The position numbers and the translations under genes were made by a program. A stretch of DNA of 64,000 bases, taken from the NCBI RefSeq assembly GCF_029504395.1, contig NZ_JAQFIF010000002.1:248001-312000 (forward strand), written 5' to 3'. Of this stretch, positions 1-12,414 are shown piece by piece. The stretch's first letter is position 1. Each line of letters starts with the position of its first letter. Under the pieces are notes generated by a model. The model searched no databases. It was not told the origin of the DNA and saw only the letters and a list, made by a program, of their open reading frames with translations. This stretch comes from Arthrobacter sp. ES3-54. Its GTDB lineage: Bacteria > Actinomycetota > Actinomycetes > Actinomycetales > Micrococcaceae.

Positions 1-273
1 TTCCACACGGAAGATGGCGAGCTATTTGCCCTCGACGACACGTGCACCCACCAGGACGCCTCCCTTGCCGACGGCTGGGTGGAGGACTGCTGGGTCGAAT
101 GCCCGCTGCACGCTTCCCGGTTCAATCTGCGCACAGGTCGTGTGGACGCCCCGCCGGCTAAGCTCCCCATCCGCCGGCACGAAGTCAGCGTGATCGACGG
201 CGACATCATGATCACCGAATCCGACGAGGTTCCCAACCTCCCTCCAGGCCTGACAGTGGACGGCCATCTCTAG
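1..273 (+). CDS. Rieske [2Fe-2S] ferredoxin, 5' end missing
   Basis: The reading frame is open from the first base, so the gene begins upstream of the window. The visible 90 residues hold both Rieske ligand pairs: C-T-H at about residues 14-16 and C-P-L-H at about 33-36, the spacing of small dioxygenase-type Rieske ferredoxins. Such proteins pass electrons from a flavoprotein reductase to a ring-hydroxylating or demethylating oxygenase in the cytoplasm. The next gene, a BCCT carrier, starts 35 bases downstream, and dimethylglycine oxidase follows. It may therefore serve a Rieske-type betaine monooxygenase encoded to the left; that partner is inferred, not seen. Confidence 0.85.
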   Translation, partial: FHTEDGELFALDDTCTHQDASLADGWVEDCWVECPLHASRFNLRTGRVDAPPAKLPIRRHEVSVIDGDIMITESDEVPNLPPGLTVDGHL

Positions 274-307
274 CACCAGCCCATGAATCCGAACAAAGGA
301 CTTCCTC

Positions 308-2281
308 ATGGCATTGAACAGTGATATCGGCACAGACAGCGACATCTCCCTAGACAGTGACATCGACGCGGACACCGGCACCAACGCCCCCGCACCCCTC
401 CCTCCCACATTCGTCCCGGATGCGGAAAACTATGACGAACTCCTCCAGGAACTGCGTCAGAGCAAGACCGAGCGGGCCGTGACGGAACGCCGGAACCGCA
501 AGCTCACCCTCGACAAGGTCACATTCGGGATCACGGGAGCATGCGCCATCGCCTTCGTGCTGTGGGGCTTCCTCGGAAGGGACAGCCTCTCTGCCACGTC
601 ACAAGGCGTTCTTGACTGGGTCATGGAATACACAGGTTGGCTCTTCATGGTCCTGGCCTCGCTCTTCGTCGTCTTCGTCCTGTGGCTGGCCCTCGGCAAG
701 TTCGGCAACATTCCGCTGGGCAAAGACGGCGAAAAACCCGAATTCCGCACCATCTCCTGGGTAGCCATGATGTTTGCCGCGGGCATGGGCATCGGGCTCA
801 TGTTCTACGGCGTGGCTGAGCCCCTATATCACTACATCTCGCCGCCGCCCGGAACCGTGGATGGACGGACCCCCGCAGCCATCCAGACCGCCATGGCCAC
901 CTCCATCTTCCACTGGACCCTGCACCCGTGGGCCATGTATGCGGTGGTGGGCATCGCCATGGCCTACGGCACCTACCGCCTGGGCCGCAAGCAACTCATC
1001 TCCGCGGCCTTCACCTCGCTCTTTGGCATCAGGATGGTGGAAGGACCCGTCGGCAAGTTCATCAATATCCTGGCCATCTTCGCCACGCTGTTCGGCACGG
1101 CTGCCTCGTTGGGCCTCGGCGCCCTCCAGATCGGCAGCGGCCTGACGTCCAACGGCTGGGTGGGGGAAATCGGCACCCCTGTGCTCGTGGTGATCGTCGC
1201 CATCCTGACTTCATGCTTCGTGGCCTCCGCTGTATCCGGCATCAGCCGCGGCATCCAATGGCTGTCCAACATCAACATGGTGCTGGCCGTACTCCTTGCA
1301 CTCATTGTGTTCGTGGCCGGGCCAACCCTCTTCATCCTGAACCTGATTCCCGCCGCGGTCGGGGACTATGCCAGGGACCTGGCGGAAATGTCCTCCCGGA
1401 CCGAAGCCGTGGGAGACGAGGCTCTGCGGAGCTGGATGTCCAGCTGGACCATCTTCTACTGGGCCTGGTGGTTGTCCTGGACGCCTTTTGTTGGGATGTT
1501 CATCGCCCGCATCAGCCGGGGACGCACCATCCGGCAGTTTGTCACCGGAGTGCTGCTGGTACCCAGCATTGTCAGCGTGATCTGGTTCGGCATCTTCGGC
1601 GGCACGGCCTTCAGCATCCAGCAGCAAGCGGACAAGACGGAGAACCCCGCCGACGGCCTCGTGACAATGGTCGACGACGCACCTTCCATATCCTTCGACG
1701 GCGCCCTGTTCGACTTGATTAAGAACCTGAACATGCCCTCCTGGGTCACCGCCGCCGTCATCGTGCTGGCCATGGTGCTTGTGGCGATCTTCTTCATCAC
1801 CGGAGCAGACTCAGCTTCCATCATCATGGCCTCCCTGAGCTCCAACGGATCCAGCGAACCCCGCCGCGGGCTGGTGATCTTCTGGGGCCTCCTGACCGGT
1901 GGAGTGGCCGCCGTGATGCTCCTTGCCGGCGGAGATGAACCGTCCGAGGCGTTGTCCGGCCTGCAGCGGATCACGATCGTAGCCGCCCTGCCCTTCGTGG
2001 TGGTCATGCTGCTGCTATGCGTCGCCCTGGCCCGTGACCTGCGCCGCGATCCGCTGGCCTTGCGGCAGCGGCTCGCCACAACCGTGGTCGAACGCGCCAT
2101 CCGTACCGGCGTGGAACAGCACGGAGGCGTGCAGTTCGAGCTGGTGACCAAGCATGATTGCGACGGACGCTGTGCCGAGGGCACGCGGTGCCCCGGCGAC
2201 GCCAAAGACAGCGAGGCCAAACACAGCGGGGCCAAACGCACCGAGACCCAGAGCAGCGACTCCACCGACGCCACCAACTAG
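308..2281 (+). CDS. BCCT family betaine/choline/carnitine transporter
   Basis: A 657-residue membrane protein of the BCCT family, which imports quaternary ammonium compounds such as glycine betaine with Na+ or H+. About 12 hydrophobic segments follow a hydrophilic acidic N-terminus of roughly 75 residues. The glycine-rich AAGMGIGLMF segment near residues 156-166 and the aromatic WAWWLSW box near residue 385 mark the family substrate-binding core. The C-terminal tail is hydrophilic and contains three cysteines (HDCDGRCAEGTRC). It sits 35 bases after a Rieske ferredoxin gene and 23 bases before purU, in what looks like one operon with dimethylglycine oxidase. Glycine betaine or dimethylglycine is therefore the likeliest substrate, which is an inference from context. 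Confidence 0.92.
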   Translation: MALNSDIGTDSDISLDSDIDADTGTNAPAPLPPTFVPDAENYDELLQELRQSKTERAVTERRNRKLTLDKVTFGITGACAIAFVLWGFLGRDSLSATSQGVLDWVMEYTGWLFMVLASLFVVFVLWLALGKFGNIPLGKDGEKPEFRTISWVAMMFAAGMGIGLMFYGVAEPLYHYISPPPGTVDGRTPAAIQTAMATSIFHWTLHPWAMYAVVGIAMAYGTYRLGRKQLISAAFTSLFGIRMVEGPVGKFINILAIFATLFGTAASLGLGALQIGSGLTSNGWVGEIGTPVLVVIVAILTSCFVASAVSGISRGIQWLSNINMVLAVLLALIVFVAGPTLFILNLIPAAVGDYARDLAEMSSRTEAVGDEALRSWMSSWTIFYWAWWLSWTPFVGMFIARISRGRTIRQFVTGVLLVPSIVSVIWFGIFGGTAFSIQQQADKTENPADGLVTMVDDAPSISFDGALFDLIKNLNMPSWVTAAVIVLAMVLVAIFFITGADSASIIMASLSSNGSSEPRRGLVIFWGLLTGGVAAVMLLAGGDEPSEALSGLQRITIVAALPFVVVMLLLCVALARDLRRDPLALRQRLATTVVERAIRTGVEQHGGVQFELVTKHDCDGRCAEGTRCPGDAKDSEAKHSGAKRTETQSSDSTDATN

Positions 2282-2304
2282 TCGACACCAACCAGGAGTC
2301 AAAC

Positions 2305-5831
<3,527 letters not shown>

Positions 5832-5835
5832 CGGT

Positions 5836-5874
5836 AACCGGGGGCTGCCGGCTAAAGACCGCCAGCCCCCGGTT
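5836..5874 (+). terminator. Rho-independent terminator after dimethylglycine oxidase
   Basis: A perfect 12-bp stem (5836-5847 with 5863-5874) closes a 15-base loop and runs straight into TTTT at 5873-5876. It begins four bases after the dmg stop codon, so it should end the betaine operon transcript. Confidence 0.8.
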
Positions 5875-6003
5875 TTCACGCGTGCTCCCTCGTTCCTCGC
5901 TTAGACGCACGCTTTCGAAAACCGCGGCCCGCCGATCTTGGGAATCCCTCCAGGCCGGCGGGCCGTTCGCGCGAACGGACATCTCCGGCCCGTGAGCACC
6001 CCG

Positions 6004-6060
6004 CGAGGTGGCATTTAGCAGCAGTATCGACGTCGGACACTGCCGCTAAGTGTCATCTCG
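6004..6060. repeat. 57-bp near-perfect intergenic palindrome
   Basis: The 22-base left arm (6004-6025) pairs with the right arm (6039-6060) at 18 positions by Watson-Crick rules. Three of the four exceptions become G-U pairs in + strand RNA. The centre is itself palindromic (CGACGTCG), so almost the whole 57 bases can fold back. It is distinct from the two terminators on either side and has the build of a dispersed REP/ERIC-like intergenic element. No second copy was seen in this window. Confidence 0.55.
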
Positions 6061-6078
6061 CCGCCTACTTCCCGAACG

Positions 6079-6116
6079 CTTACGGCCCCGCTTCCCGAAG
6101 GAAGCGGGGCCGTAAG
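6079..6116. terminator. Strong terminator hairpin between convergent operons
   Basis: A perfect 17-bp stem (6079-6095 with 6100-6116) with a four-base CGAA loop. It lies 27 bases beyond the stop codon of the - strand formate dehydrogenase gene and probably ends that operon. The symmetry lets it work on the other strand too, but no long T run follows on either side. Confidence 0.7.
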
Positions 6117-6142
6117 CGGGTGTAAATGCCCTAGCTTGCCGC

Positions 6143-8519
6143 TCAGTCGGCCACGGCTGCGCCCACAGCCGTGGCCGCCCCGAGCAGGCCGGCAGCCTCA
6201 GCTTCCGCGGGGTGCGGCACGAACCGGACGAACATGGCTTTGAAGCCGGGGGTGTTGGATTCCCGTGCGACGTTCTCCTTGTGGACCAGGGCGTTGGCCT
6301 CGGGGAAGTACGCCGCGGCGCAGCCCTTGGCCGTCGGGTAGGCCACCAGCCGGAACTTGTCCGCCTGCCGGTCGTGTCCGCGGAAGGTGCTCACCACATC
6401 CACCAGGTCCCGGTCCAGGAAACCAAGCTCGGCCAGGTCCTCCGGATGCACCAGGATCACCCGGCGCCCGTCCGAGATCCCGCGGTACCGGTCATCCACG
6501 CCGTAGAACGTGGTGTTGTACTGGTCGTGGCTGCGGATGGTCTGCAGGACCAGGTGGCCGTCCGGCGGAGTCAGATACTCCAGCGGGCTGACCGTGAAGC
6601 GGCCGCGGCCGATGTCCGTCTTGAAGGACCGGGTGTCCCTGGGCGGGTTGGGCAGCACGAAGCCGTTCTTGGTCCGGATCCGGGCGTTGAAGTCCTGGAA
6701 GCCCGGGATGACCCGGGAGATGTGGTCCCGGACCACGTCGTAGTCTGCCGCCATGGCCTTCCAGTTGACCGGATGGTCCTCCCCGAAGGTGGCCTCCGCC
6801 ATCCGGGCGATGATCACCGGCTCGGCCAGCAGGTGATCGGATACCGGCTTCAGCCGGCCCTGGGTCGAGTGGACTACGGACATGGAGTCCTCCACGGACA
6901 GGAACTGGGCGCCGCCCGGGTGCTTGTCGTCCTTATCCGTCCGGCCCAGCGTGGGCAGGATCAGCGAGGTGCGCCCGTGCACCACATGGGAACGGTTCGG
7001 CTTGGTGGACACGTGCACCGTCAGGCCGATCCGCTGCATCCCGGCCTCCAGGGTCGCCGTGTCCGAACAGGCGAGGGAGAAGTTGCCGCCCATGGACACA
7101 AAGACGTCCACCTCGTCGCGTTCGAAGGCCTCCATCGCTTCCACAGCGTCGAAGCCGTGGCCGGGCGGCGAGGTGATCCCGAATTCCTGGTCCAGGGCTT
7201 CGAGCAGCCATTCCTTGGGCTTCTCCCAGATGCCCATGGTGCGGTCGCCCTGAACGTTGGAGTGCCCGCGGACCGGGCAGGCACCGGCACCGGGCTTGCC
7301 GAAGTTGCCCTGCAGGAGCAGGACATTGACCATTTCCTTGATGGTGTCCACCGAGTGCGGCTGCTGCGTGACGCCCAGGGCCCAGCAGAAGATGGTGGCC
7401 TTGGACCGGATGAGCATCCCGGCCACGTCCTCGATCTGGGCCCGGGCCAGGCCGGTGGCCTTCTCGGTCTCCTCCCAGTCCAGCTCCCGGCGGGCGTCAC
7501 GGTAAGCGGCGAAGCCGTCCGTCTGCCCCTCGATGAACTCGGCGTCAACCACGGTGCCGGGTGCCCGCTCTTCCTCCGCCAGCAGTAGGTGGCCCAGGGC
7601 CTGGAACAGTGCCAGGTCCCCGCCCACCTTGATCTGCAGGTACTCGTCCGCCAGCGGTGTGCCGTTTCCGAGCACCCCGGAGAAGGTCTGCGGGTCCTTG
7701 AAGTTGAACAGTCCGGCCTCGGGCAGCGGGTTCACCGCCACCACCTTCCCGCCTTTGTCCTTGCATTCCTTCAGCGCCGAGAGCATCCGGGGATGGTTGG
7801 TCCCGGGGTTCTGCCCGACGACGAAGATCAGCTCTGCGTCGTGGATGTCGTCCAGGGACACGGTGCCCTTGCCGATGCCGATGGTGGGGTTCAGCGCGGA
7901 GCCGGAGGATTCGTGGCACATGTTGGAGCAGTCCGGCAGGTTGTTGGTGCCCAGGGCCCGCGCGAACAGCTGGTACATGAACGCGGTCTCGTTGGCCGTG
8001 CGGCCCGAGGTGTAGAAGACGCAGCGCTCCGGGGTGCTGGCCCGGATGTGCCCGCCGATCAGGTCGAACGCATCGGCCCAGGAGATCGGCGAATAGTGCG
8101 TCTCGCCTTCGCGGATCACCACGGGCTCGCTGAGCCGGCCCTGGTTGCCCAGCCAGTACTCGGTCTTCCCCGCCAGCTCGGCGATCGGATGCCGGGCCCA
8201 GAACTCCGCCCCGACCGTGCGCAGGGTGTTTTCCTCCGCCACCGCCTTGGCACCGTTCTCGCAGAACTCGGCCGCCTTTGCGCTTCCTGTCCGATTCCGG
8301 CCACGCGCAACCCGGGCAGTCGAACCCGCCGCGCTGGTTCAGCCGCAGCAGCGACTGCGCCGTCCGGGATACCCCGGCCTGGGCCACGGCGCGCTCCAGC
8401 GCCACCATCACCGCCTTGACCCCGGCGGCCTGCCTCTTCGGCGTGTGGACTTCCAGCTCATCCTCGTTGATGTCCGCGACCGGAGCCGGCTGCCGGCCGA
8501 GCTTCGGGACGCCCTTCAC
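6143..8519 (-). pseudogene. FdhF/YdeP-type molybdopterin oxidoreductase (formate dehydrogenase-like), frameshifted
   Basis: The two parts of one gene lie in different frames. Bases 8519 to about 8280 encode a YdeP-type N-terminus with the C-P-G-C-A-W-P-E motif; from about 8276 to 6143 another frame encodes the rest (K-A-A-E-F-C-E-N-G onward). Removing one A from the AAA run (TTT at 8277-8279 on the + strand) joins them into a 791-residue protein, a normal length for the family. Its molybdopterin domains are otherwise intact. It is the last gene of the mscR operon and overlaps the MBL gene by GTGA (GTG start at 8519), so it should oxidise formate to CO2. The lack of other damage suggests sequencing error or a very recent mutation. 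Confidence 0.85.
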
Positions 8520-9136
8520 CGGCTGACCTTGGCCAGCGTCTCCCGCTCCGCCCCGATGGTGGTGCTGTCGCCGTGGCCGGTGTGCACCACGGTCGTTGCA
8601 GGCAGCGTCAGCAGCCGTTCGCGGATGGAGGTGAGGATGGTGGGGTAGTCGCTGTAGGACCTGCCGGTGGCGCCCGGGCCGCCGTTGAACAAGGTGTCCC
8701 CCGTGAAGACCGTATCTTCGTCCTCAAGGTGGAAGCACGTGGATCCCGGCGAGTGGCCCGGGGTGTGGATGGCGCGCAGGGTCGCCCCGCCCACCTGGAA
8801 CGCGTCACCGTCGGCGAGGTAGCGGTCCGGGTTGACACCGGGATAGACCTGTTCCCAGAGCATCAGGTCGTCGGGGTGCAGGTAGATCGGCGCCTTCACG
8901 GCCTCCGCCACGGCACGCGCCGCGCCAATGTGGTCGTTGTGCGCGTGCGTGAGCAGGATGGCCAGGACCTTCCGGCCACGGACCTGGCCGATGATCGCCT
9001 CCGCATCATGCGGGGAGTCGATGATCACGCACTCGTCGTCGTTTCCCACGATCCAGACGTTGTTGTCCACGTCCCAGGTGCCGCCATCGAGCGAAAACGT
9101 CCCCGAGGTGACCAGGTTCTCGATGGTGACGCTCAT
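8516..9136 (-). CDS. MBL-fold hydrolase of the formaldehyde oxidation operon
   Basis: A 206-residue metallo-beta-lactamase fold protein. The metal-binding signature T-H-A-H-N-D-H is at residues 63-69 (H64, H66, D68, H69), followed by a conserved H-T-P-G-H-S-P-G segment and a further T-G-D-T-L-F motif. It overlaps the mycothiol-dependent formaldehyde dehydrogenase gene by four bases upstream (ATGA) and the formate dehydrogenase gene by four bases downstream (GTGA). This tight coupling suggests it hydrolyses S-formylmycothiol to formate and mycothiol, in parallel with glyoxalase II-type thioesterases. The substrate is inferred from position. Confidence 0.85.
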   Translation of the reverse strand: MSVTIENLVTSGTFSLDGGTWDVDNNVWIVGNDDECVIIDSPHDAEAIIGQVRGRKVLAILLTHAHNDHIGAARAVAEAVKAPIYLHPDDLMLWEQVYPGVNPDRYLADGDAFQVGGATLRAIHTPGHSPGSTCFHLEDEDTVFTGDTLFNGGPGATGRSYSDYPTILTSIRERLLTLPATTVVHTGHGDSTTIGAERETLAKVSR

Positions 9137-10257
9137 GCGGACTCCCCCACGGACGCGCTGGCAGCGGCCGGGCGGATTTCAACCACGGAACGCAGGACCT
9201 TGCCCTCGTGCATTTTGCCGAAGGCCTCCTCCACCTGGTCGATGGTGATGCGCTCGGTGACGAATGCGTCCAGGTCCAAGTTGCCCAGCTTGTAGTGCTG
9301 GACCAGCATCGGGAAGTCGCGGGAGGGCAGGCAGTCGCCGTACCAGGAGGACTTCAGCGACCCGCCGCGGCCAAAGACATCCAGCAGCGGCAGCTCAAGC
9401 AACATGCTCGGCGTCGGCACGCCCACCAGCACCACGCGGCCCGCGAGGTCGCGCGCATAGAACGCCTGCTTGTACGTTTCGGGGCGGCCCACCGCTTCGA
9501 TCACGACGTCGGCACCGTTTCCTCCGGTCAGCGCCCGGATGGCCTCGATCGGGTCATCCTTGCTGGAGTCCACGCCGTGGGTGGCGCCGAGGGACTTGGC
9601 CATTTCCACCTTGTTGGCGTCGATATCCACCGCGATGATGGTCGTGGCGCCGGCCAGCTTCGCGCCGGCGATCGCGGCGATGCCTACGCCGCCGCAGCCG
9701 ATGACGGCGACGGATTCGCCCCGCTTGACCTCACCGGTGTTAATGGCGGCGCCGATACCTGCCATCACACCGCAGCCGAGCAACCCGACGGCGGCGGGAT
9801 CGGCGTCGTCGTCAACTTTGGTGCACTGCCCGGCGGCGACGAGCGTCTTCTCGGCGAAGGCGCCGATGCCCAGCGCGGGCGAGAGCTCCGTGCCATCCTC
9901 AAGCGTCATCTTTTGGGTCGCATTGTGGGTGTTGAAGCAGTACTGCGGCTGGCCCTTGGCACAGGCGCGGCACTCGCCGCACACGGCGCGCCAGTTCAGG
10001 ATCACGCGGTCCCCGGGAGCCACTTCGGTGACGTCCGGGCCGACGGCGCTGACCACGCCGGTGGCCTCGTGACCCAGCAGGATGGGAAAATCGTCGGTGA
10101 TTCCGCCCTGCTTATAGTGGAGGTCTGTGTGGCAGACGCCGCAGGTCAGAATGTCCACGAGCGCCTCACCGGGGCCAGGATCCGGCACAAGAATGTTCTC
10201 GACCGAAACAGGGGCATTCTTTTCCTTGGCGATGACCGCTCTTACTTTGTGAACCAT
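9133..10257 (-). CDS. mscR: S-(hydroxymethyl)mycothiol dehydrogenase
   Basis: A 374-residue zinc alcohol dehydrogenase family protein. It carries the catalytic zinc motif G-V-C-H-T-D (C42), the G-H-E motif, a structural-zinc cysteine cluster (C-G-E-C-R-A-C ending in a fourth C) and an NAD-binding G-C-G-G-V-G loop. In actinobacteria this class oxidises the formaldehyde-mycothiol adduct to S-formylmycothiol with NAD+. The ATG at 10257 was chosen because the family sequence begins there and an ACAGGA ribosome site lies about 6 bases upstream; 34 further in-frame codons upstream do not resemble the family. It heads an operon with the MBL hydrolase and formate dehydrogenase, opposite the dimethylglycine operon that generates the one-carbon units. 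Confidence 0.92.
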   Translation of the reverse strand: MVHKVRAVIAKEKNAPVSVENILVPDPGPGEALVDILTCGVCHTDLHYKQGGITDDFPILLGHEATGVVSAVGPDVTEVAPGDRVILNWRAVCGECRACAKGQPQYCFNTHNATQKMTLEDGTELSPALGIGAFAEKTLVAAGQCTKVDDDADPAAVGLLGCGVMAGIGAAINTGEVKRGESVAVIGCGGVGIAAIAGAKLAGATTIIAVDIDANKVEMAKSLGATHGVDSSKDDPIEAIRALTGGNGADVVIEAVGRPETYKQAFYARDLAGRVVLVGVPTPSMLLELPLLDVFGRGGSLKSSWYGDCLPSRDFPMLVQHYKLGNLDLDAFVTERITIDQVEEAFGKMHEGKVLRSVVEIRPAAASASVGESA

Positions 10258-10412
10258 AATTCCTGTGTTCCTTTCCTGAGTCCCCGGGGGACTCTGTAGC
10301 GACGGACTCGCGTTGCCAATCCGGCCGACTCGTTGCGGGTCGAAATCGTCTGCCAACACTCGAAACTCTTAGGCTTTGATGGTGACAGGACGTCCCGCAC
10401 CTGCTGTGTGAA

Positions 10413-10427
10413 TTGCGTATTACACAA
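10413..10427. promoter_or_regulatory. Operator-like palindrome upstream of mscR
   Basis: The 15 bases TTGCGTATTACACAA form a palindrome of type TTGNGTANTACNCAA with one mismatched pair and a central base. This is the general form of GntR-family operators. It lies 156 bases upstream of the mscR start codon. No regulator gene is adjacent in this window, so the assignment is speculative. Confidence 0.35.
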
Positions 10428-10494
10428 CGCGATGCACATAGCGCGTACTTGAAATATGGCAGTCATCACATCGGGGTGTCAATAGATTCCCAAA

Positions 10495-10566
10495 GCGGGA
10501 CCTACGGGCGGGCCAGCGCGTCGATCTTTCGATACCGCACTGCCCGTTCGGCCGCGTTCGGGCACA
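10495..10566 (-). pseudogene. Remnant copy of the 3' end of the ECF-type sigma factor gene
   Basis: About 64 of 72 bases match 39194-39265, the last codons and first bases after the stop of the intact sigma factor gene, in the same orientation. The - strand still reads N-A-A-E-R-A-V, then R-K-I-D-A-L-A-R-P and the TAG stop, against N-A-A-E-R-A-V and R-K-I-E-E-L-A-R-P in the intact gene. No upstream part of the gene is present, so it is a fragment only. Direct-orientation copies of a gene 3' end can mark integration scars or old duplications. Confidence 0.75.
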
Positions 10567-10701
10567 CTTCAAAGGGCCCACCGTCCGTCAACGCTCGACG
10601 CGGGATCTGCCATATTAAGTAGTCTTACTATGCACGTTCATGGGTCGAGCCATCGCCGGGTACGGCGCTTGCGGCCGCCCCCAACTTGAGATGGAGTAGC
10701 A

Positions 10702-11406
10702 GTGGCGTCAGACTCAAAATCCGGAAAGAAGCGCGGTGTCCTTTTCGATGTCGATGGAACCTTGATCGACTCCAGCTATTTCCACGCCATAGCGTGGTGG
10801 CAGGCGTTCCGGCGGGAGGGGCTGGACATCCAGATTTCCGCCATCCACCGCTTCGTCGGCATGGGCGGCGACAAGCTCATCGAACACTTGGTTCCCGAGT
10901 GCACCAAGGACATGCAGGAAGACCTGAAATCCGCGCACGGCGCCGTGTTCTCCACGTTCTGGCCTTCCCTGCGGCCCTTCGACTCTGCCCGGGACCTCCT
11001 GGCCGCGTGCTCGGACGCCGGGCTGGCCGTGGGCTTGGCATCATCAGCGCAGGAGCGCGACCTGAACGTCACCAGGCGACTTCTGGACGCCGGCACGAAC
11101 ATCGACGCGTGGACCAGCTCCAACGACGCCGACCAGAGCAAGCCCGCCCCCGACATCCTCCTTGCGTGTTTGGAGAAGCTTGACCTCAGCCCGGCGGATG
11201 TCGTCTATGTTGGCGACGCCGTCTGGGACGTGTTGGCCGCCGCCGCAATCGGAGTTCCCGCCATCGCCCTGACCTGCGGCGGAATCAGCGAAGCCGAACT
11301 GCGGGAGGCCGGTGCCGCAGAGGTGTACGAGAATCCGCGGGATCTGTTGGACAACCTTGAGAGCAGCGCCATTGGCAAGCTGAGCGCCGGAGAGTTGAGC
11401 GGCTAA
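10702..11406 (+). CDS. HAD-superfamily hydrolase (phosphoglycolate phosphatase-like)
   Basis: A 234-residue haloacid dehalogenase superfamily protein. Motif I is D-V-D-G-T-L near residues 14-19 with two catalytic aspartates. Motif II is the S-S-A-Q segment, motif III the K-P-A-P-D lysine region, and motif IV V-G-D-A-V-W-D. A helical cap between motifs I and II makes it a subclass I (PGP/beta-phosphoglucomutase-like) phosphatase. The GTG at 10702 is the start, with GGAG a few bases upstream. It stands alone between divergent and convergent neighbours. The substrate, a small sugar phosphate or similar, cannot be named from sequence. Confidence 0.88.
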   Translation: MASDSKSGKKRGVLFDVDGTLIDSSYFHAIAWWQAFRREGLDIQISAIHRFVGMGGDKLIEHLVPECTKDMQEDLKSAHGAVFSTFWPSLRPFDSARDLLAACSDAGLAVGLASSAQERDLNVTRRLLDAGTNIDAWTSSNDADQSKPAPDILLACLEKLDLSPADVVYVGDAVWDVLAAAAIGVPAIALTCGGISEAELREAGAAEVYENPRDLLDNLESSAIGKLSAGELSG

Positions 11407-11485
11407 GACACTGGACTTGGGGGCCGCTGAGGCCGGGCCGATCGCAGCGATTGTGCTCCGGCCGGGCTCCGTCCGGAGAGTCCAA

Positions 11486-11905
11486 TCAGCCGAAGGCTTC
11501 CTCCTGCACATAGGCCCGGATGGCGCCGATCACCGGCGCCGTTCCCTGAGTGCGGTAAACATCGATTGGTCTGGAGCCCAGCCGTACGTTGGGGCTGCAC
11601 ATCCAGAGCATGGCCTGGGCGGGCGTGAAAGCACAGTGAAGGTGCCCTACAAGGGCGTCCAGGTCCGCAAGCTGGAGCCGGCCAGCCGCGTTCGGCGCAT
11701 CCTGTCCCGATATCCAGCGGCCCAGAAGATCCACATTGACGCCCAGCAGGGGTGCCGCGGCATCCATGCCCAGCGAGTTTACTAGCCGTTCGGCTATTGC
11801 CGTTGGGCTATAGCCAGGGGCGTCCCTCAATTCCGCGAGACTGGCGAAAACCGTGGTGGCCGACAGCTCCGGTTCTTCCGCGCTCGTGTCCTGCAGCTGT
11901 TCCAT
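11486..11905 (-). CDS. Orphan antitoxin-like protein with MbcA/ParS/Xre-type toxin-binding domain
   Basis: A 139-residue protein. Its C-terminal third (A-M-L-W-M-C-S-P-N-V-R-L then R-P-I-D-V-Y then G-A-I-R-A-Y) follows the DUF2384 toxin-binding pattern of MbcA/ParS/Xre antitoxins: W near a P-N pair, R-P, and a final helix. The middle part could be a degenerate helix-turn-helix. These antitoxins normally sit beside a RES-domain NAD-degrading toxin, but the neighbours here are a HAD phosphatase and an SDR protein, so no toxin partner is visible. It may be a solitary regulator or the survivor of a lost pair. The family assignment rests on pattern only. Confidence 0.55.
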   Translation of the reverse strand: MEQLQDTSAEEPELSATTVFASLAELRDAPGYSPTAIAERLVNSLGMDAAAPLLGVNVDLLGRWISGQDAPNAAGRLQLADLDALVGHLHCAFTPAQAMLWMCSPNVRLGSRPIDVYRTQGTAPVIGAIRAYVQEEAFG

Positions 11906-12087
11906 GGCGCAATGCTATTTATTCGCCTTCCCCTGGAGTAGGGCCACAGGACCTCCCGAGAGGTGGTCATCCACGGGGTCTGCCTGGAAGGGAGACTGCA
12001 ACGGGCGCGACCAGAGCAGCCCAGGTTCTCCCAGTGCAGGGATATCCCGCTGGCCTTATTAGCATCGGGCGTTTAGGGGTCGGTGTG

Positions 12088-12264
12088 CTAGCTTCCGGTC
12101 GATTCAGGGTGTTCCCGTGCGCGCTTTTCCTCGGGGGTCTCGTCGCTTTCGTCAGGGATGAAAGTAGGATCGAGTTCCGTTGTAAGATCCCCGGCGGGCT
12201 GGATGCCGTGGTTGTGGCCGACGCCGTCTTGTGCTTTGTCCGGTTCGTTCGGTTCGTCACTCAT
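12088..12264 (-). CDS. Small acidic protein, 58 residues
   Basis: A short frame from an ATG at 12264 to TAG at 12088 encodes 58 hydrophilic residues rich in Glu, Asp and Pro, beginning M-S-D-E-P-N-E-P-D-K and ending R-E-H-P-E-S-T-G-S. The composition is strongly acidic and protein-like, unlike the Arg/Ser/Pro-rich alternative frames over the same DNA. A GAGG lies just upstream of the ATG. No family is recognised and no function is proposed. It lies between the antitoxin-like gene and the SDR gene. Confidence 0.5.
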   Translation of the reverse strand: MSDEPNEPDKAQDGVGHNHGIQPAGDLTTELDPTFIPDESDETPEEKRAREHPESTGS

Positions 12265-12414
12265 AGCCTCAATGTAGGCCGGGCACCCAAGGGTGTCGAG
12301 GCGTTTTCACCCCTTGTGCCGGGGTGTCAATTCTGTTTCGCTGGAGTGGTCCCCGGAAGCGCGGGATAACGAGGCACGTGCACCACCGCCTTCAAACCAC
12401 GCTGAGGAGAACCC

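Larger units (their letters stand above)
5832..6142. other. Intergenic region between convergent operons
   Basis: There is no gene in these 311 bases, which separate two convergent operons. They contain two strong hairpin terminators, a GC-rich 9-bp stem (5926-5934 with 5956-5964), and a long imperfect palindrome at 6004-6060 that is listed separately. Confidence 0.7.
10258..10701. other. Divergent intergenic region with promoter DNA and a gene-end remnant
   Basis: These 444 bases separate mscR (-) and the HAD gene (+). They should contain both promoters. Within them are a 15-bp operator-like palindrome (10413-10427) and a 72-bp copy of the 3' end of the sigma factor gene (10495-10566), each listed separately. 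No intact coding sequence was recognised. Confidence 0.6.

Noticed and set aside
11967..12260. A 97-residue - strand frame over the small acidic protein.
   Set aside because: Its composition is Arg/Thr/Ser/Pro-rich as expected for a shifted frame; the overlapping 58-residue acidic frame is more protein-like.
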